From NCBI GenBank assembly GCA_934555825.1, contig CAKTFJ010000001.1:434001-498000 (forward strand): a DNA stretch of 64,000 bases, in the 5' to 3' direction. Position numbers and translations under genes: made by a program. Shown in pieces: positions 17,500 to 26,360 of this stretch. The stretch is from an uncultured Hyphomicrobium sp. (GTDB lineage: Bacteria > Pseudomonadota > Alphaproteobacteria > Rhizobiales > Hyphomicrobiaceae). The number at the start of each line of letters is the position of its first letter. Position 1 is the stretch's first letter. The notes beneath the pieces were generated by a model that was not told where the DNA came from, searched no databases, and saw only the letters and a list, made by a program, of their open reading frames with translations.

Positions 17500-18255
17500 A
17501 TGAGCCGTTTGAAGGACAAGGTTGCCGTCGTGACGGGCGCGGGCGCGGGTATCGGGCTTGCCATTGCGCGGCTGTTCGCGGAGGAGGGGGCGACCGTCTA
17601 TGTGACGGACGTGAACGGCGAGAGCGCGGCTGCTGCTGCGGATGCGCTTCGCGGGCGCGGGCTTTCCGCTACGGCGCTCACCGTCGACGTGTCGCGCGGG
17701 CAGGACGTCAATATGCTCGTGCGTGAGGTTGAGAAGGGTTCGGGACGCGCCGACATCGTCGTCAACAACGCCGGGCTCAATGTGCGGAGCGATTTCCGCC
17801 ATCTGTCTGATGCGGACTGGGTGAAGATCCGCGAGGTCAATCTTGACGGCGTGGTGCGCGTGGCGCGCGATACGTTCGGGCTTCTCAAGGCGTCGGGTGC
17901 GGGGTCGCTGATCAACGTGTCGTCGATCATGGGGCAGCGCGGCCTGCGTCAGCTTGCGGGATACTCGGCCACCAAGGGAGCGGTGACGGCGCTGACGAAG
18001 GCGCTTGCCGTCGAGTATGCGCCTTACAACATCCGCGTGAATACGCTCGCGCCGGGCTACATCGATACCGCGCTGACGGAGCGCTTTCTCAAGAACCCGT
18101 TCGTCAGCAAGGCGCTGCTCGACAAGACGCCGATGCGCCGGTTCGGCACGGCCGACGACATCGCGCGGGCGGCGCTGTTCCTGGCGAGCGACGATGCGGC
18201 TTATGTGTCGGGTGCCGAGCTGGTCGTGGACGGCGGCATGACGGCGAGCCTGTGA
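17500..18255 (+). CDS. FabG-like SDR family oxidoreductase
   Basis: This 251-residue classical SDR has the cofactor motif TGAGAGIG (residues 12-19), NNAG (89-92) and catalytic Ser141/Ser142, Tyr155 and Lys159 (YSATK). The C-terminal VVDGGMTASL segment is typical of FabG-like members. An Asp after the second strand (TDVNGE) suggests NAD(H) preference. The ATG at 17500 is preferred over an adjacent in-frame GTG at 17497; AGAGA lies upstream. It follows gor by 106 bp on the same strand. The substrate is unknown; glucose or 3-hydroxyacyl dehydrogenase labels are common for such proteins but not supported by anything specific here. Confidence 0.9.
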   Translation: MSRLKDKVAVVTGAGAGIGLAIARLFAEEGATVYVTDVNGESAAAAADALRGRGLSATALTVDVSRGQDVNMLVREVEKGSGRADIVVNNAGLNVRSDFRHLSDADWVKIREVNLDGVVRVARDTFGLLKASGAGSLINVSSIMGQRGLRQLAGYSATKGAVTALTKALAVEYAPYNIRVNTLAPGYIDTALTERFLKNPFVSKALLDKTPMRRFGTADDIARAALFLASDDAAYVSGAELVVDGGMTASL

Positions 18256-18862
18256 GGGCTGCGCGCCTTCTACCGGGGCGATGGCACTCAGGCGAGGGCG
18301 TCGCCGCCGCGCAGCACCTTGAGGGCGGGTGTGCCCTGACGGCGGGCGACCTTGATCGGATGACGGTTGGCCTTCACGGAAATGACCGCTTTCTCCTGAG
18401 CGTCGGCGGCCAGACGTTTTGCCTTCAACGGACGGCGCGTGGGTTTGGCGCGAAACGGCGGGAGCGGCTGCAGCAAGGTGGCCTCCATGGTGTCATCGCT
18501 GCGGGTGCGTTGCGCGCTCCCGCAAGGCCGCCGGTCTATCACCGGCAATTGCGGGGCGGCAATCGATGCGGGCGGACTGCCCACAGGCATTGCGCCCCAC
18601 CTCGTCGCGATGCCTGTGGTCGCTTGTCAGCAACGGACATGCCAGTCGGTGTATGACAGAGAAAACCGCGGCGAATCAAAGATCTGCTTGTACGGCTCGG
18701 CTGATAGCCACGGTGTTTGCCGTTAGCGGGTGCCGTGAAGTTATGCGGGCCGCCCAATCCGTCATCATTCGCGCCGCGTGATGATGGGCGCAGATATCTG
18801 GCCCTCGCCCGGTCTCGCGCGCTATGGTCGGTTGCAGGAAGCGATCTTGGAGCCGTTCCGCA
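18256..18862. other. Mostly non-coding region before metallopeptidase
   Basis: This is 607 bp between the SDR and the zinc metallopeptidase. The only possible gene is a weak 66-codon minus-strand frame at 18288-18488, listed separately. The remaining 370 or so bases show no recognisable tRNA, riboswitch or strong hairpin. Confidence 0.45.
18288..18488 (-). CDS. Possible small basic protein, unassigned
   Basis: This 66-codon frame begins MEATLLQPLPPF and is rich in Lys, Arg and Ala. It has no membrane segment and no motif I recognise. A longer frame to 18590 adds unlikely sequence. There is no convincing ribosome binding site upstream. The composition is less Arg/Ser-skewed than the typical shadow frames here, which is the only reason to list it. 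It may be a spurious frame in intergenic DNA. Confidence 0.25.
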   Translation of the reverse strand: MEATLLQPLPPFRAKPTRRPLKAKRLAADAQEKAVISVKANRHPIKVARRQGTPALKVLRGGDALA

Positions 18863-19861
18863 ATGCGCTACGACGAAAACGACAGAGAAAGCAAGAATAT
18901 CGACGACCGGCGGGGGCAGCGGGACGGCGGCTTCCGTTTCCCGGGCAGCGGTGGGCCGGGCGTTCGCATTCCAGTTGGCGGCAAGGGCGGCATGAGCCTG
19001 ACGACGCTGCTTATTCTCGGTGCGATCATGCTGCTGTTCGGCATCAACCCACTTGAGGTGTTGTTGGGTGGCGGGCAGGGCAACTTCCCCGACATCTCGC
19101 GTATGCCCGAGCAGACGCAGCAGGCGCCACGTCGCACGGCCGAGCGCAACCCGTTCGACATTCCGGGGCTGCCAGGTTCGCGCGACGCCACTCAGGAGCA
19201 GGGCGCGCCTAAGGCGCAGGACGAGATGCGGACCTTCATCGGCCGCGTGCTGGCCGATACGGAAGACGTCTGGAACGACGTGTTCAAGAGCGCGGGGCGG
19301 CAATATCAAGAGCCGCAACTCGTGATGTTCACGGGGGCGACGCGAACGGCGTGCGGGACCGGGCAGTCGGCCATGGGGCCGTTCTATTGTCCGCTCGATC
19401 AGAAGGTCTACATCGATCTCGGTTTCTTTAACGAGCTCGAACGGCGTTTCAACGCGCCGGGCGATTTCGCGCAGGCCTATGTCATTGCGCATGAGGTGGG
19501 CCACCACGTGCAGACCCTGCTCGGCATTACGGAGCAGGTGCAGCGCACGAAGCAGCGTGTGAGCCAGACGGAGGCCAATCGTATCCAGGTGATGATGGAG
19601 CTGCAGGCAGACTGCCTTGCAGGCGTGTGGGCCAACCTCAATCATCAGCTCAACAACCGGCTTGAGGACGGAGACATCGAAGAAGGCCTGAACGCGGCTA
19701 AGCAGATCGGCGACGACATGATCCAAAAGCGGCAGCAGGGTTATGTGGTGCCGGATTCCTTCACGCACGGTTCGTCCGCTCAGCGGAAGGAGTGGTTTAC
19801 GCGCGGGTTCAAGTCAGGCGAGATGAAGAGCTGCGATACGTTCAACGCGGATAGTCTGTGA
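18863..19861 (+). CDS. Neutral zinc metallopeptidase, YpfJ family
   Basis: This 332-residue protein of the putative neutral zinc metallopeptidase family (PF04228, E. coli YpfJ) starts with a Gly/Arg-rich tail and has one membrane helix (about residues 44-62). A soluble domain contains the zinc-binding HEVGHH (210-215), with further candidate ligands in ELQADCLAG (Glu246, Asp250). Conserved cysteines occur in TACG and FYCPLDQ. The protein is expected to be anchored in the inner membrane; the physiological substrate is unknown in this family. The start at 18863 gives the family-typical MRYDEN opening. A cluster of structured repeats begins within a few bases of the stop codon. Confidence 0.92.
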   Translation: MRYDENDRESKNIDDRRGQRDGGFRFPGSGGPGVRIPVGGKGGMSLTTLLILGAIMLLFGINPLEVLLGGGQGNFPDISRMPEQTQQAPRRTAERNPFDIPGLPGSRDATQEQGAPKAQDEMRTFIGRVLADTEDVWNDVFKSAGRQYQEPQLVMFTGATRTACGTGQSAMGPFYCPLDQKVYIDLGFFNELERRFNAPGDFAQAYVIAHEVGHHVQTLLGITEQVQRTKQRVSQTEANRIQVMMELQADCLAGVWANLNHQLNNRLEDGDIEEGLNAAKQIGDDMIQKRQQGYVVPDSFTHGSSAQRKEWFTRGFKSGEMKSCDTFNADSL

Positions 19862-19864
19862 GTG

Positions 19865-19980
19865 CGTACGCAAGTGGCGAGAAGCTTCGCATAAGGGGCG
19901 TTGCGGTGTGTGGATGGCCGCGCCACTTGGCGCGGGGCCGCAGTCGCGGCCCGGGGCGCTGGCGCGCCCTTTCTTTTGTT
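19865..19980 (+). repeat. Structured dispersed repeat, copy A
   Basis: This unit opens with a CGTACGCAAG head, then GAGAAGCTTCG and ATAAGGGGCG, then TGTGTGGATG. Hairpin 1 is CCGCGCC-ACTT-GGCGCGG (19918-19935). Hairpin 2 is GGGCCGC-AGTC-GCGGCCC (19935-19952, sharing its first G with hairpin 1). It ends in a T-rich tract (TTTCTTTTGTTTT). The same order of modules recurs near 40.3-40.7 kb. It starts four bases after the metallopeptidase stop, so it could serve as its 3' end. Confidence 0.75.
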
Positions 19981-19983
19981 TTG

Positions 19984-20066
19984 AGCGCTAGTGGCGGGAA
20001 AGCTTCGGATAAGGGGCGATTGCCGTGGGGATGTCCGGCGCAGTCCTTGCGGAGCATTGCTTCGCC
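19984..20066 (+). repeat. Structured dispersed repeat, degenerate copy B
   Basis: A second, diverged unit keeps AAAGCTTCGGATAAGGGGCG (19999-20018 region) and GGGGATGTCCGGCGCA, but its head reads GCGCTAGTGGCGGG and hairpin 1 is eroded (CCGGCGCAGTCCTTGCGG). It lies head to tail behind copy A. Confidence 0.6.
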
Positions 20067-20132
20067 ATGACCGCGACCTAGGGTTCGCGAGACTTCGAGA
20101 GTGTGGCCCTGGGGCCCGGCGCTTCCGTCTCG

Positions 20133-21023
20133 CTAGAGCGCGTCGCCTGTGAAGTGGCTTACGCGGCAGGGCGTGGCCTTAAGCGAGAGGTCTTCGCAAA
20201 GGCGGCGGGCTTCGTCGACGGTCGGCATGGGGCCGACGATCAGATCGTAGCTCTCGTTCGGGCCCGAACCAGATGCGACGTAACGGGGCGCGAGGGCGCG
20301 GAAGCTGTCAGCGTGACGCTCCGAAAGAAGCGTCCAGGAGAGGCGCAGGCTATCGACCGAAGGGCCTGTTGCGATCTGCACGCCAATCATGTTGCGGGTG
20401 CCGGGCGGCGGATCGGACGGCGGTCTTGCGGCCTGTTTCACGACCGGCGTGCCGAAGGTGATCTCGGAGCCCGCGCCGGCAGCCGGTGCGGTGACGCTGC
20501 CTGTCTCGACTTGCGATTTTGCTTTCGCCTCGGCCTGCTTGGCGGCTTTGGATGTCTCGCCTGCGTTTTTGCGGATGGGGGCGGGCAGGGCCGCCGTTTC
20601 CGTCGGAGGCTGTTGGCCCGCCGCGGTGTCCTGGCCCTGGGGCGCATTCGCTTCGGCAACGCGTTGGGCGCCGTCGGGTGACGTCTCAAGCGTGGCGACG
20701 CGGCTCAACAGCTCGCTTGTGACGTCGGTCTGGTTCGACACCTGCGCGCGCATTTCGATCAGCTCGTTGCGGAAGAGATCGATAGTGTCGCGGAGCGTGC
20801 GAACCTCGGCGGCGGTTTCTGCCAGGGTTTCCGGACCCGCATCGCCATAGGCCGCATGGTCAGGCGTGCCGAGCACGCTTGCGACCGTTGCGGGCTGCGT
20901 GACGACAAGGCCGAGGTAAACCACCGACAGCGCGGCAAGACCCGTCCAGACCTTGACATAGGGCGTGAACGTCCGGCGCCCGATCTCGGGCGAACTTGGT
21001 TGTGGCAGGTTTTTTTCTGTCAT
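20133..21023 (-). CDS. Single-pass SPOR-like envelope protein
   Basis: This 296-residue protein has a short cytoplasmic N terminus, one membrane helix (about residues 27-46), a coiled-coil segment (about 70-115, containing EVRTLRDTIDLFRNELIEMR), an Ala/Pro/Gln-rich linker, and a C-terminal domain of about 80 residues (IGVQIATGPSVDSLRLSW onward). The spacing and hydrophobic pattern resemble a SPOR peptidoglycan-binding domain, somewhat degenerate. The start at 21023 (MTEKNLPQ) follows GGAAAG; the longer frame to 21107 is Arg-rich and unlikely. It is divergent from glmU, which makes the amino-sugar precursor of peptidoglycan. A role at the cell wall or division site is inferred, not shown. Confidence 0.72.
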   Translation of the reverse strand: MTEKNLPQPSSPEIGRRTFTPYVKVWTGLAALSVVYLGLVVTQPATVASVLGTPDHAAYGDAGPETLAETAAEVRTLRDTIDLFRNELIEMRAQVSNQTDVTSELLSRVATLETSPDGAQRVAEANAPQGQDTAAGQQPPTETAALPAPIRKNAGETSKAAKQAEAKAKSQVETGSVTAPAAGAGSEITFGTPVVKQAARPPSDPPPGTRNMIGVQIATGPSVDSLRLSWTLLSERHADSFRALAPRYVASGSGPNESYDLIVGPMPTVDEARRLCEDLSLKATPCRVSHFTGDAL

Positions 21024-21319
21024 GACCTTGCTTTCCGAACCTCTTCGGCGCCTCGCCTCCGTGCCCCCTCGATGAAGTGAGCACGGGCCCCCGCCGGCAT
21101 CCGGCAAGGCGCACTTCTGATCCGGAAAGTTGGTGTCTGAGTCGGGCCTTACGGGTCAACGCGATGGGGCGATGCAACTGTGGACGGTTTGGGGATAGAT
21201 GCCCTCTCTTGTGGAGGGGCCGGGCATTTCCGGCCCTGACATCGGTGCCAATTGCGAACGGACGCTGCTGGCGATAGCGTCTGGCGCGATTCTGGCGTCG
21301 ATACAATTCGGGGTGCTTC

Positions 21320-22684
21320 ATGAGCCGACCGCTGCTGACCGTCGTGCTTGCTGCCGGCAAGGGGACGCGTATGCGTTCCGATCTGCCGAAGGTGCTGCAC
21401 CGCATTGCCGGCCGCTCGATGCTGGGGCACGTGCTGGCGCTTGCGAAGGCGGTAGGAGGCGAGGCGCTCGCGGTTGTCGTGGGGCCGGAGATGGAGCGCG
21501 TGCGCGACGAAGCCGTGAAGGCCACGCCGGGCGCGCAGGTGTTCGTGCAGGAGCGGCAGCAGGGAACCGCCGATGCGGTGCTGGCCGCGCGCGACGCGAT
21601 CGCGGCGCATCGCGGCGATCTTCTGGTCTTGTTCGCGGATACGCCGTTGGTGACGCCGGAGACGGTGCGCGCGCTGCTCGGGGCGCTCGACGGCGGCGCA
21701 TCCGTTGCCGTGCTCGGCTTCGAGGCGCGGGAGCCGGGAAGCTATGGGCGGCTTGTCACATCATCGGATGGGGAACTCATCGCCATCCGCGAAGCTAAGG
21801 ACGCGACGGAGGCCGAACTTGCGATCCGGCTCTGCAACTCGGGCGTGATGGCATTCCGGCTCGATGCGCCGCTCGATGTGCTGGATGCGATCGGCAATGC
21901 GAATGCAAAGGGTGAATTCTACCTGACCGACGCCGTCGAAATCGTGCGCTCGCGAGGGGGGCGAGCGGCTGCGGTTGCGTGCGATGAGGACGAGGTGCTC
22001 GGTGTGAACGCGCGCGGCGAGCTCGCTCAGGCGGAAGCGATCTGGCAGCGCCGGGCGCGTGCCGCGGCGATGGCCGACGGTGTGACGATGATCGCGCCGG
22101 AGACCGTCTGGTTGTCGTTCGATACCAAAATCGGGCGCGACGTTCTGATCGAGCCCAACGTGTTTTTTGGCCCCAAGGTCTCGGTCGGGGCGGGCGCGGA
22201 GATCAAGGCCAACTCGTATCTCGAAGGGGCAGAGGTCGGCGCCGGTGCGCGGATCGGGCCGTATGCCCGGCTCAGGCCCGGTGCGGTGCTCGGGCAGAAG
22301 GTGCACGTGGGCAATTTCGTCGAGGTAAAGAACACGACGATGGGCGACGGCGCGAAGGCCAATCACCTTGCGTATCTAGGCGACGGTGCGGTGGGAGCTG
22401 GCGCCAACATCGGCGCGGGTACGATCTTCTGCAACTACGATGGCTTCTTCAAGCACAAGACAGAGATTGGGGACGGCGCGTTCGTCGGCTCCAACTCGGC
22501 GCTCGTCGCGCCGGTGAAGATCGGGGCGGGGGCTTATGTCGGCTCGGGGAGCGTGATCACCAAAGACGTGGGCGAAGGAGCGCTCGCGCTCGAACGCAGC
22601 GAGCAGGAGGAGCGGCCGGGGTGGGCGGAGAAGTTCCGCACGCTCATGGCGCGCCGGAAGGCCGCTGCCTCAGGGCGTTCATGA
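21320..22684 (+). CDS. glmU: Bifunctional GlcNAc-1-P uridyltransferase / GlcN-1-P acetyltransferase
   Basis: This 454-residue GlmU carries out the last two steps to UDP-GlcNAc, the precursor for peptidoglycan and lipopolysaccharide. The N-terminal pyrophosphorylase domain begins with LAAGKGTRMRSDLPK (residues 9-23), with QQGTADAV for uridine binding. From about residue 245 onward there is a left-handed beta-helix of hexapeptide repeats forming the acetyltransferase (GAEIKANSYLEGAEVGAGAR, and the conserved KANHLAYLGDGAVGAGANIG region). The length is normal. It is followed by glmS after 116 bp on the same strand, so the two ends of the hexosamine pathway are together; glmM is not in this window. 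Confidence 0.97.
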   Translation: MSRPLLTVVLAAGKGTRMRSDLPKVLHRIAGRSMLGHVLALAKAVGGEALAVVVGPEMERVRDEAVKATPGAQVFVQERQQGTADAVLAARDAIAAHRGDLLVLFADTPLVTPETVRALLGALDGGASVAVLGFEAREPGSYGRLVTSSDGELIAIREAKDATEAELAIRLCNSGVMAFRLDAPLDVLDAIGNANAKGEFYLTDAVEIVRSRGGRAAAVACDEDEVLGVNARGELAQAEAIWQRRARAAAMADGVTMIAPETVWLSFDTKIGRDVLIEPNVFFGPKVSVGAGAEIKANSYLEGAEVGAGARIGPYARLRPGAVLGQKVHVGNFVEVKNTTMGDGAKANHLAYLGDGAVGAGANIGAGTIFCNYDGFFKHKTEIGDGAFVGSNSALVAPVKIGAGAYVGSGSVITKDVGEGALALERSEQEERPGWAEKFRTLMARRKAAASGRS

Positions 22685-22800
22685 TCGTTAAGATTAGACA
22701 TATTCTTTGATTTGAAAGGGCGTGCGGGCTCCCGTACGGCATATTTCTCGCATCATGGTTTGCGTCTGACGCGGGAAGACAATTCAGCGAGGGCTCTTGC

Positions 22801-24621
22801 ATGTGCGGCATCGTTGGCATTCTCGGCGGTAAATCCGTTGCGACCGATCTGGTCGATGCGCTGCGACGACTGGAATATCGCGGCTACGACAGCGCGGGCA
22901 TCGCGACCGTCGAAAACGGGCATCTCGACCGGCGCCGGGCCGAGGGCAAGCTCAGAAACCTGGAGACGCGCCTCAATGCCGAGCCGCTTTCCGGCCGCAC
23001 GGGGATCGGCCATACGCGCTGGGCGACGCACGGGCGGCCCATCGAGCGCAACGCGCATCCGCACATGAGCGCCAAGGTCTCGGTCGTGCATAACGGCATC
23101 ATCGAGAATTTCCGCGAGCTCAAGGAGCAGTTGAGCGCAAAGGGGCACGTCTTCGAGACGGATACCGACACGGAAGCGGTGGTGCATCTCATCACCGACG
23201 GGATGCAGAACGGTCTCGATTCCATTTCGGCGGTGCGCGCGGCGCTCGAACAGCTTCGCGGCGCATTCGCGCTCGGGATCATCTTTGCGGGTGAGGACGA
23301 TCTGATGATCGCGGCCCGGCAGGGTAGCCCGCTCGCCATCGGTCATGGGCGCGGCGAGATGTATCTCGGGAGCGACGCGATCGCGCTCGCGCCGTTTACG
23401 GATGCGATCACGTATCTCGAAGAAGGCGATTGGGCGGTGATGCGCCGCGCGGGTGCGCAGGTGTTCGACCGCACGGGGGCGCCGGTGACGCGCCCGCTCG
23501 TGAAGTCAGTCGCAAGCTCGCTGCTCGTCGACAAGGGCAACCACCGACACTTCATGGCGAAGGAGATCCACGAGCAGCCGGAGGTGATCAGCCACACGCT
23601 GTCGAACTATCTCGACATGGCGAACGGGCGGGTGTCCATTCCCGATCTCGGTATCGACCTCGCGACGGTGCCGCGTGTGACGATCTCGGCGTGCGGCACG
23701 GCTTATTACGCGGGGCTCGTCGGCAAGTACTGGATCGAGCGCTACGCGCGGGTGCCGGTGGAAATCGATATCGCGTCGGAACTTCGCTACCGAGAGGCGC
23801 CTCTGCCGGAGGGTGGCTTAGCGCTCTTCGTCTCGCAGTCGGGCGAGACGGCCGATACGCTCGCGACGCTGCGCTATGCACGGGCCAACGGGCAGCGCAT
23901 CGCCTCCATCGTCAACGTGCGTACCTCTACGATTGCGCGCGAGTCGGATGCGGTGCTGCCGACGCTTGCGGGGCCGGAGATCGGCGTTGCTTCGACGAAG
24001 GCGTTTACGTGCCAGCTTTCGGCACTCGCCTGCCTTGCGATTGCGCTCGGGCGGGCGCGGGGCGCGATCTCGGAAGAGCAGGAGCAGGAACTCGTGTCGG
24101 CGCTGATCGAGGTGCCGCGGCTCATTTCCACAATGCTCGTCGACGAGACGCCCTATGTGGAGCTTGCCCATCAGCTCTCGAAGGCGCGCGATGTGCTCTA
24201 TCTCGGCCGTGGCCTGAGCTATCCGCTGGCGCTCGAAGGGGCGCTCAAGCTCAAGGAGATCTCCTATATCCACGCCGAGGGTTATGCCGCGGGCGAGTTG
24301 AAGCACGGCCCCATCGCGCTGATCGACGAGACGGTGCCGGTGATCGTGGTAGCGCCCGAGGACGATCTCCTCGAGAAGACGGTTTCCAACGTTCAGGAAG
24401 TGGCGGCTCGCGGCGGACAGATCGTGCTGATCTCCAACGCGGATCCGGAAACGGTCGGCTGCGAGCTGGCGGCCCACATCAAAATTCCGGACGCCCACCC
24501 GCTTACGTATCCGCTGATTTCCGCCGTGCCGGTGCAACTTTTGGCCTACCACACGGCCGTTTTGATGGGGACCGACGTGGACCAGCCGCGGAATCTGGCG
24601 AAGTCGGTGACCGTGGAGTAG
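22801..24621 (+). CDS. glmS: Glutamine-fructose-6-phosphate aminotransferase
   Basis: This 606-residue GlmS makes glucosamine-6-phosphate from fructose-6-phosphate and glutamine. Cys2 in MCGIVGILG is the N-terminal nucleophile of the class II glutaminase domain (residues 1-240), which also shows YRGYDSAG and GHTRWATHG. Two SIS isomerase domains follow (about 285-425 and 455-595), with SQSGETADTLATL and the C-terminal AKSVTVE. The start is fixed by the required Met-Cys opening. It lies downstream of glmU with its own 116-bp leader. A perfect hairpin follows the stop. No glmS ribozyme would be expected in this phylum, and none is seen. Confidence 0.98.
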   Translation: MCGIVGILGGKSVATDLVDALRRLEYRGYDSAGIATVENGHLDRRRAEGKLRNLETRLNAEPLSGRTGIGHTRWATHGRPIERNAHPHMSAKVSVVHNGIIENFRELKEQLSAKGHVFETDTDTEAVVHLITDGMQNGLDSISAVRAALEQLRGAFALGIIFAGEDDLMIAARQGSPLAIGHGRGEMYLGSDAIALAPFTDAITYLEEGDWAVMRRAGAQVFDRTGAPVTRPLVKSVASSLLVDKGNHRHFMAKEIHEQPEVISHTLSNYLDMANGRVSIPDLGIDLATVPRVTISACGTAYYAGLVGKYWIERYARVPVEIDIASELRYREAPLPEGGLALFVSQSGETADTLATLRYARANGQRIASIVNVRTSTIARESDAVLPTLAGPEIGVASTKAFTCQLSALACLAIALGRARGAISEEQEQELVSALIEVPRLISTMLVDETPYVELAHQLSKARDVLYLGRGLSYPLALEGALKLKEISYIHAEGYAAGELKHGPIALIDETVPVIVVAPEDDLLEKTVSNVQEVAARGGQIVLISNADPETVGCELAAHIKIPDAHPLTYPLISAVPVQLLAYHTAVLMGTDVDQPRNLAKSVTVE

Positions 24622-24647
24622 CTCGAAGGGGTGGATGACGGGGAAAA

Positions 24648-24667
24648 GGGCAGCGTTTTCGCTGCCC
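24648..24667 (+). terminator. Hairpin after glmS
   Basis: A perfect 8-bp stem (GGGCAGCG-TTTT-CGCTGCCC) begins 27 bases after the glmS stop. The bases after it (TCGATTTGCC) are only weakly T-rich, so termination is probable but not certain. Confidence 0.5.
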
Positions 24668-24689
24668 TCGATTTGCCTCTTCCCTTTGC

Positions 24690-24695
24690 TTGACA
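24690..24695 (+). promoter_or_regulatory. Candidate -35 element before SPOR protein gene
   Basis: A consensus TTGACA occurs 48 bases upstream of the ATG at 24744, just after the glmS hairpin. The hexamer 17 bases downstream (CTGCGT) is a poor -10, so only the -35 position is suggested. Confidence 0.3.
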
Positions 24696-24743
24696 TAAAC
24701 CGTGGCGGGGTGCTGCGTTTGCCACAGCGGCAGGGAATTGCGC

Positions 24744-26273
24744 ATGTCGAATGCCACTCAGGGGTGGGTAGAGCTATTGCCGAAGCTTGAAATCACGCAT
24801 CTGGCGCGGATTGGCGCTGGCGTTCTATTGGCCGTTGGGCTGACAGGCATGCCGGCTGCCACGAGCGCGTTTGCGCAGGCCAAAGGCAAGGGTGAAGAGG
24901 CGGAATCCAAAGGCGGTGCTGCCAACCAGCGGGCCTATTCCGCCGGCGTCCGTGCCTTCGAATCCGGCGATATGGCCGCGGCCGAAAAGCAGTTGACGAC
25001 AGCCCTCTCTGGCGGGGGCCTGCCGAGCGCGCAGATGGCGCGCGCTCTTTACTTCCGCGGATCGGCGTCCCGCCGGCTCGGCAAGCCCGCGCAGGCCATT
25101 TCCGATCTGACGACGGCCGTGTGGCTCAAGGGCGGCCTTTCGGACGCCGAGAGAGCCAAGGCGACCGAAGAGCGGCAGCTTGCCTATCGCGAGGCGGGCT
25201 TAGGAGATACGCCGCCGCCGATCGGGGCCGCGCCGCTCGATCAAAGTCCGAGCACGCCGACGCCCGGCGCCGCGCCGCAAGCTAAGCCAGGCACGCAGGT
25301 GGCTGTCGTGGGGCCCAGCTCGTTCTGGAACAATATGTCGATGCCGTCGCTGCCGACGATTGCGATCCCGGGGATGTCGTCGTCTTCGACGCCGTCCGCT
25401 GCTCCGGCGCAGCAGCCCGCTGCCGCCGCGCAACCGGCTGCCGCGCCGACGGCGGCGCCAACAGCCGAGGCTGCTGCTGTGGCGGCTCCGCCGCCGTCGC
25501 CCGCAGCAGAGACGCAGGCGTCTCCTGTCGCGCCGGTTGCCGCACCCTCCGCACCCGCTGGCGCACAGACATCCGCATGGGCGACGGAGACGGCGCCCGC
25601 ATCAGCTCCACAGCAGCAGATTTCGACCGGCTTTGCGTCCGAAGCCACGCCCGTTTCGACGGGGCTCAACGCCATGCCGGGCGCCTCGCCAGCGGGCGAA
25701 GGCTCGCTCGCAGGCGGCTCCACATGGAGCAACCCTCTTGCCGGCACGGGCGCGGCGGTCGGTGGCTTCTTCAGCAACATGTTCGGCTCCTCGTCAGAGG
25801 CTGCGCCCGACGCGGCGGTCACGACGGGATCGACAGCCACCGCAAGCGAATGGGGTTCGGAAACGACGGTCGTGAATGCGCAGACCTCGTCCATGGTGCA
25901 ACGAGGGCCGGACAGTCCGTCGGCGCTGCCGTGGTCGACCTCCGGCGGGCCGAGTGCCGGTGCAGCCGATGCGGCTCCCGCGCAAAAGGCGGCGGCCAAG
26001 AAGGTTGCAGCGAAGGCGGCGGGCGGAAACTTCAAGCTGCAGGTGGCCTCCGTGCGTTCGCGCGAGGAGGCGGACAAGCTTGCCCAGACGCTCCAAGGCT
26101 ATCCGGCGGTCCGTTCGGGCGCGGTGCGCACCGAGGTGGACGAAGCGGTGATCGGCAGTATGGGCACCTTCTATCGCGTGCGGCTGGGTCCGTATGCGAA
26201 CGCCAAGGAGCCCGGCGACCTTTGCCAGACTCTGAAGCCGCAGGGCTTCGATTGCCTCGTCGTTACGCAATAA
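24744..26273 (+). CDS. Exported SPOR-domain protein with TPR-like region
   Basis: This 509-residue protein has an N-terminal signal or anchor segment (hydrophobic about residues 20-45, ending SAFAQ). A TPR-like helical region follows (about 60-150: AYSAGVRAFESGDMAAAEKQ, ARALYFRGSASRRLGKPAQA), then about 240 residues of Ala/Pro/Thr/Ser-rich linker. A C-terminal SPOR domain (about 430-509: FKLQVASVRSREEADKLAQ, FYRVRLGPYANAKE) is expected to bind denuded peptidoglycan glycans. The layout suggests a periplasmic envelope or division protein. It follows glmS on the same strand but after a hairpin, so it is probably transcribed separately. The start at 24744 (MSNATQG) places the hydrophobic segment correctly; a longer frame from 24702 does not. 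Confidence 0.82.
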   Translation: MSNATQGWVELLPKLEITHLARIGAGVLLAVGLTGMPAATSAFAQAKGKGEEAESKGGAANQRAYSAGVRAFESGDMAAAEKQLTTALSGGGLPSAQMARALYFRGSASRRLGKPAQAISDLTTAVWLKGGLSDAERAKATEERQLAYREAGLGDTPPPIGAAPLDQSPSTPTPGAAPQAKPGTQVAVVGPSSFWNNMSMPSLPTIAIPGMSSSSTPSAAPAQQPAAAAQPAAAPTAAPTAEAAAVAAPPPSPAAETQASPVAPVAAPSAPAGAQTSAWATETAPASAPQQQISTGFASEATPVSTGLNAMPGASPAGEGSLAGGSTWSNPLAGTGAAVGGFFSNMFGSSSEAAPDAAVTTGSTATASEWGSETTVVNAQTSSMVQRGPDSPSALPWSTSGGPSAGAADAAPAQKAAAKKVAAKAAGGNFKLQVASVRSREEADKLAQTLQGYPAVRSGAVRTEVDEAVIGSMGTFYRVRLGPYANAKEPGDLCQTLKPQGFDCLVVTQ

Positions 26274-26360
26274 AGCCCAACGCGCGGGCTGCGGCTTAGG
26301 CGTAGACCTTTCTCGGCGGGAGTTGACGAGCCGCACTCCAAGACCCCACCATGGTTCGCG

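Noticed and set aside
22685..22800. glmS ribozyme or small-RNA target in the glmS leader
   Set aside because: The 116-bp leader is too short and lacks the ribozyme core; it contains only one weak hairpin (GTGCGGG/CCCGTAC).
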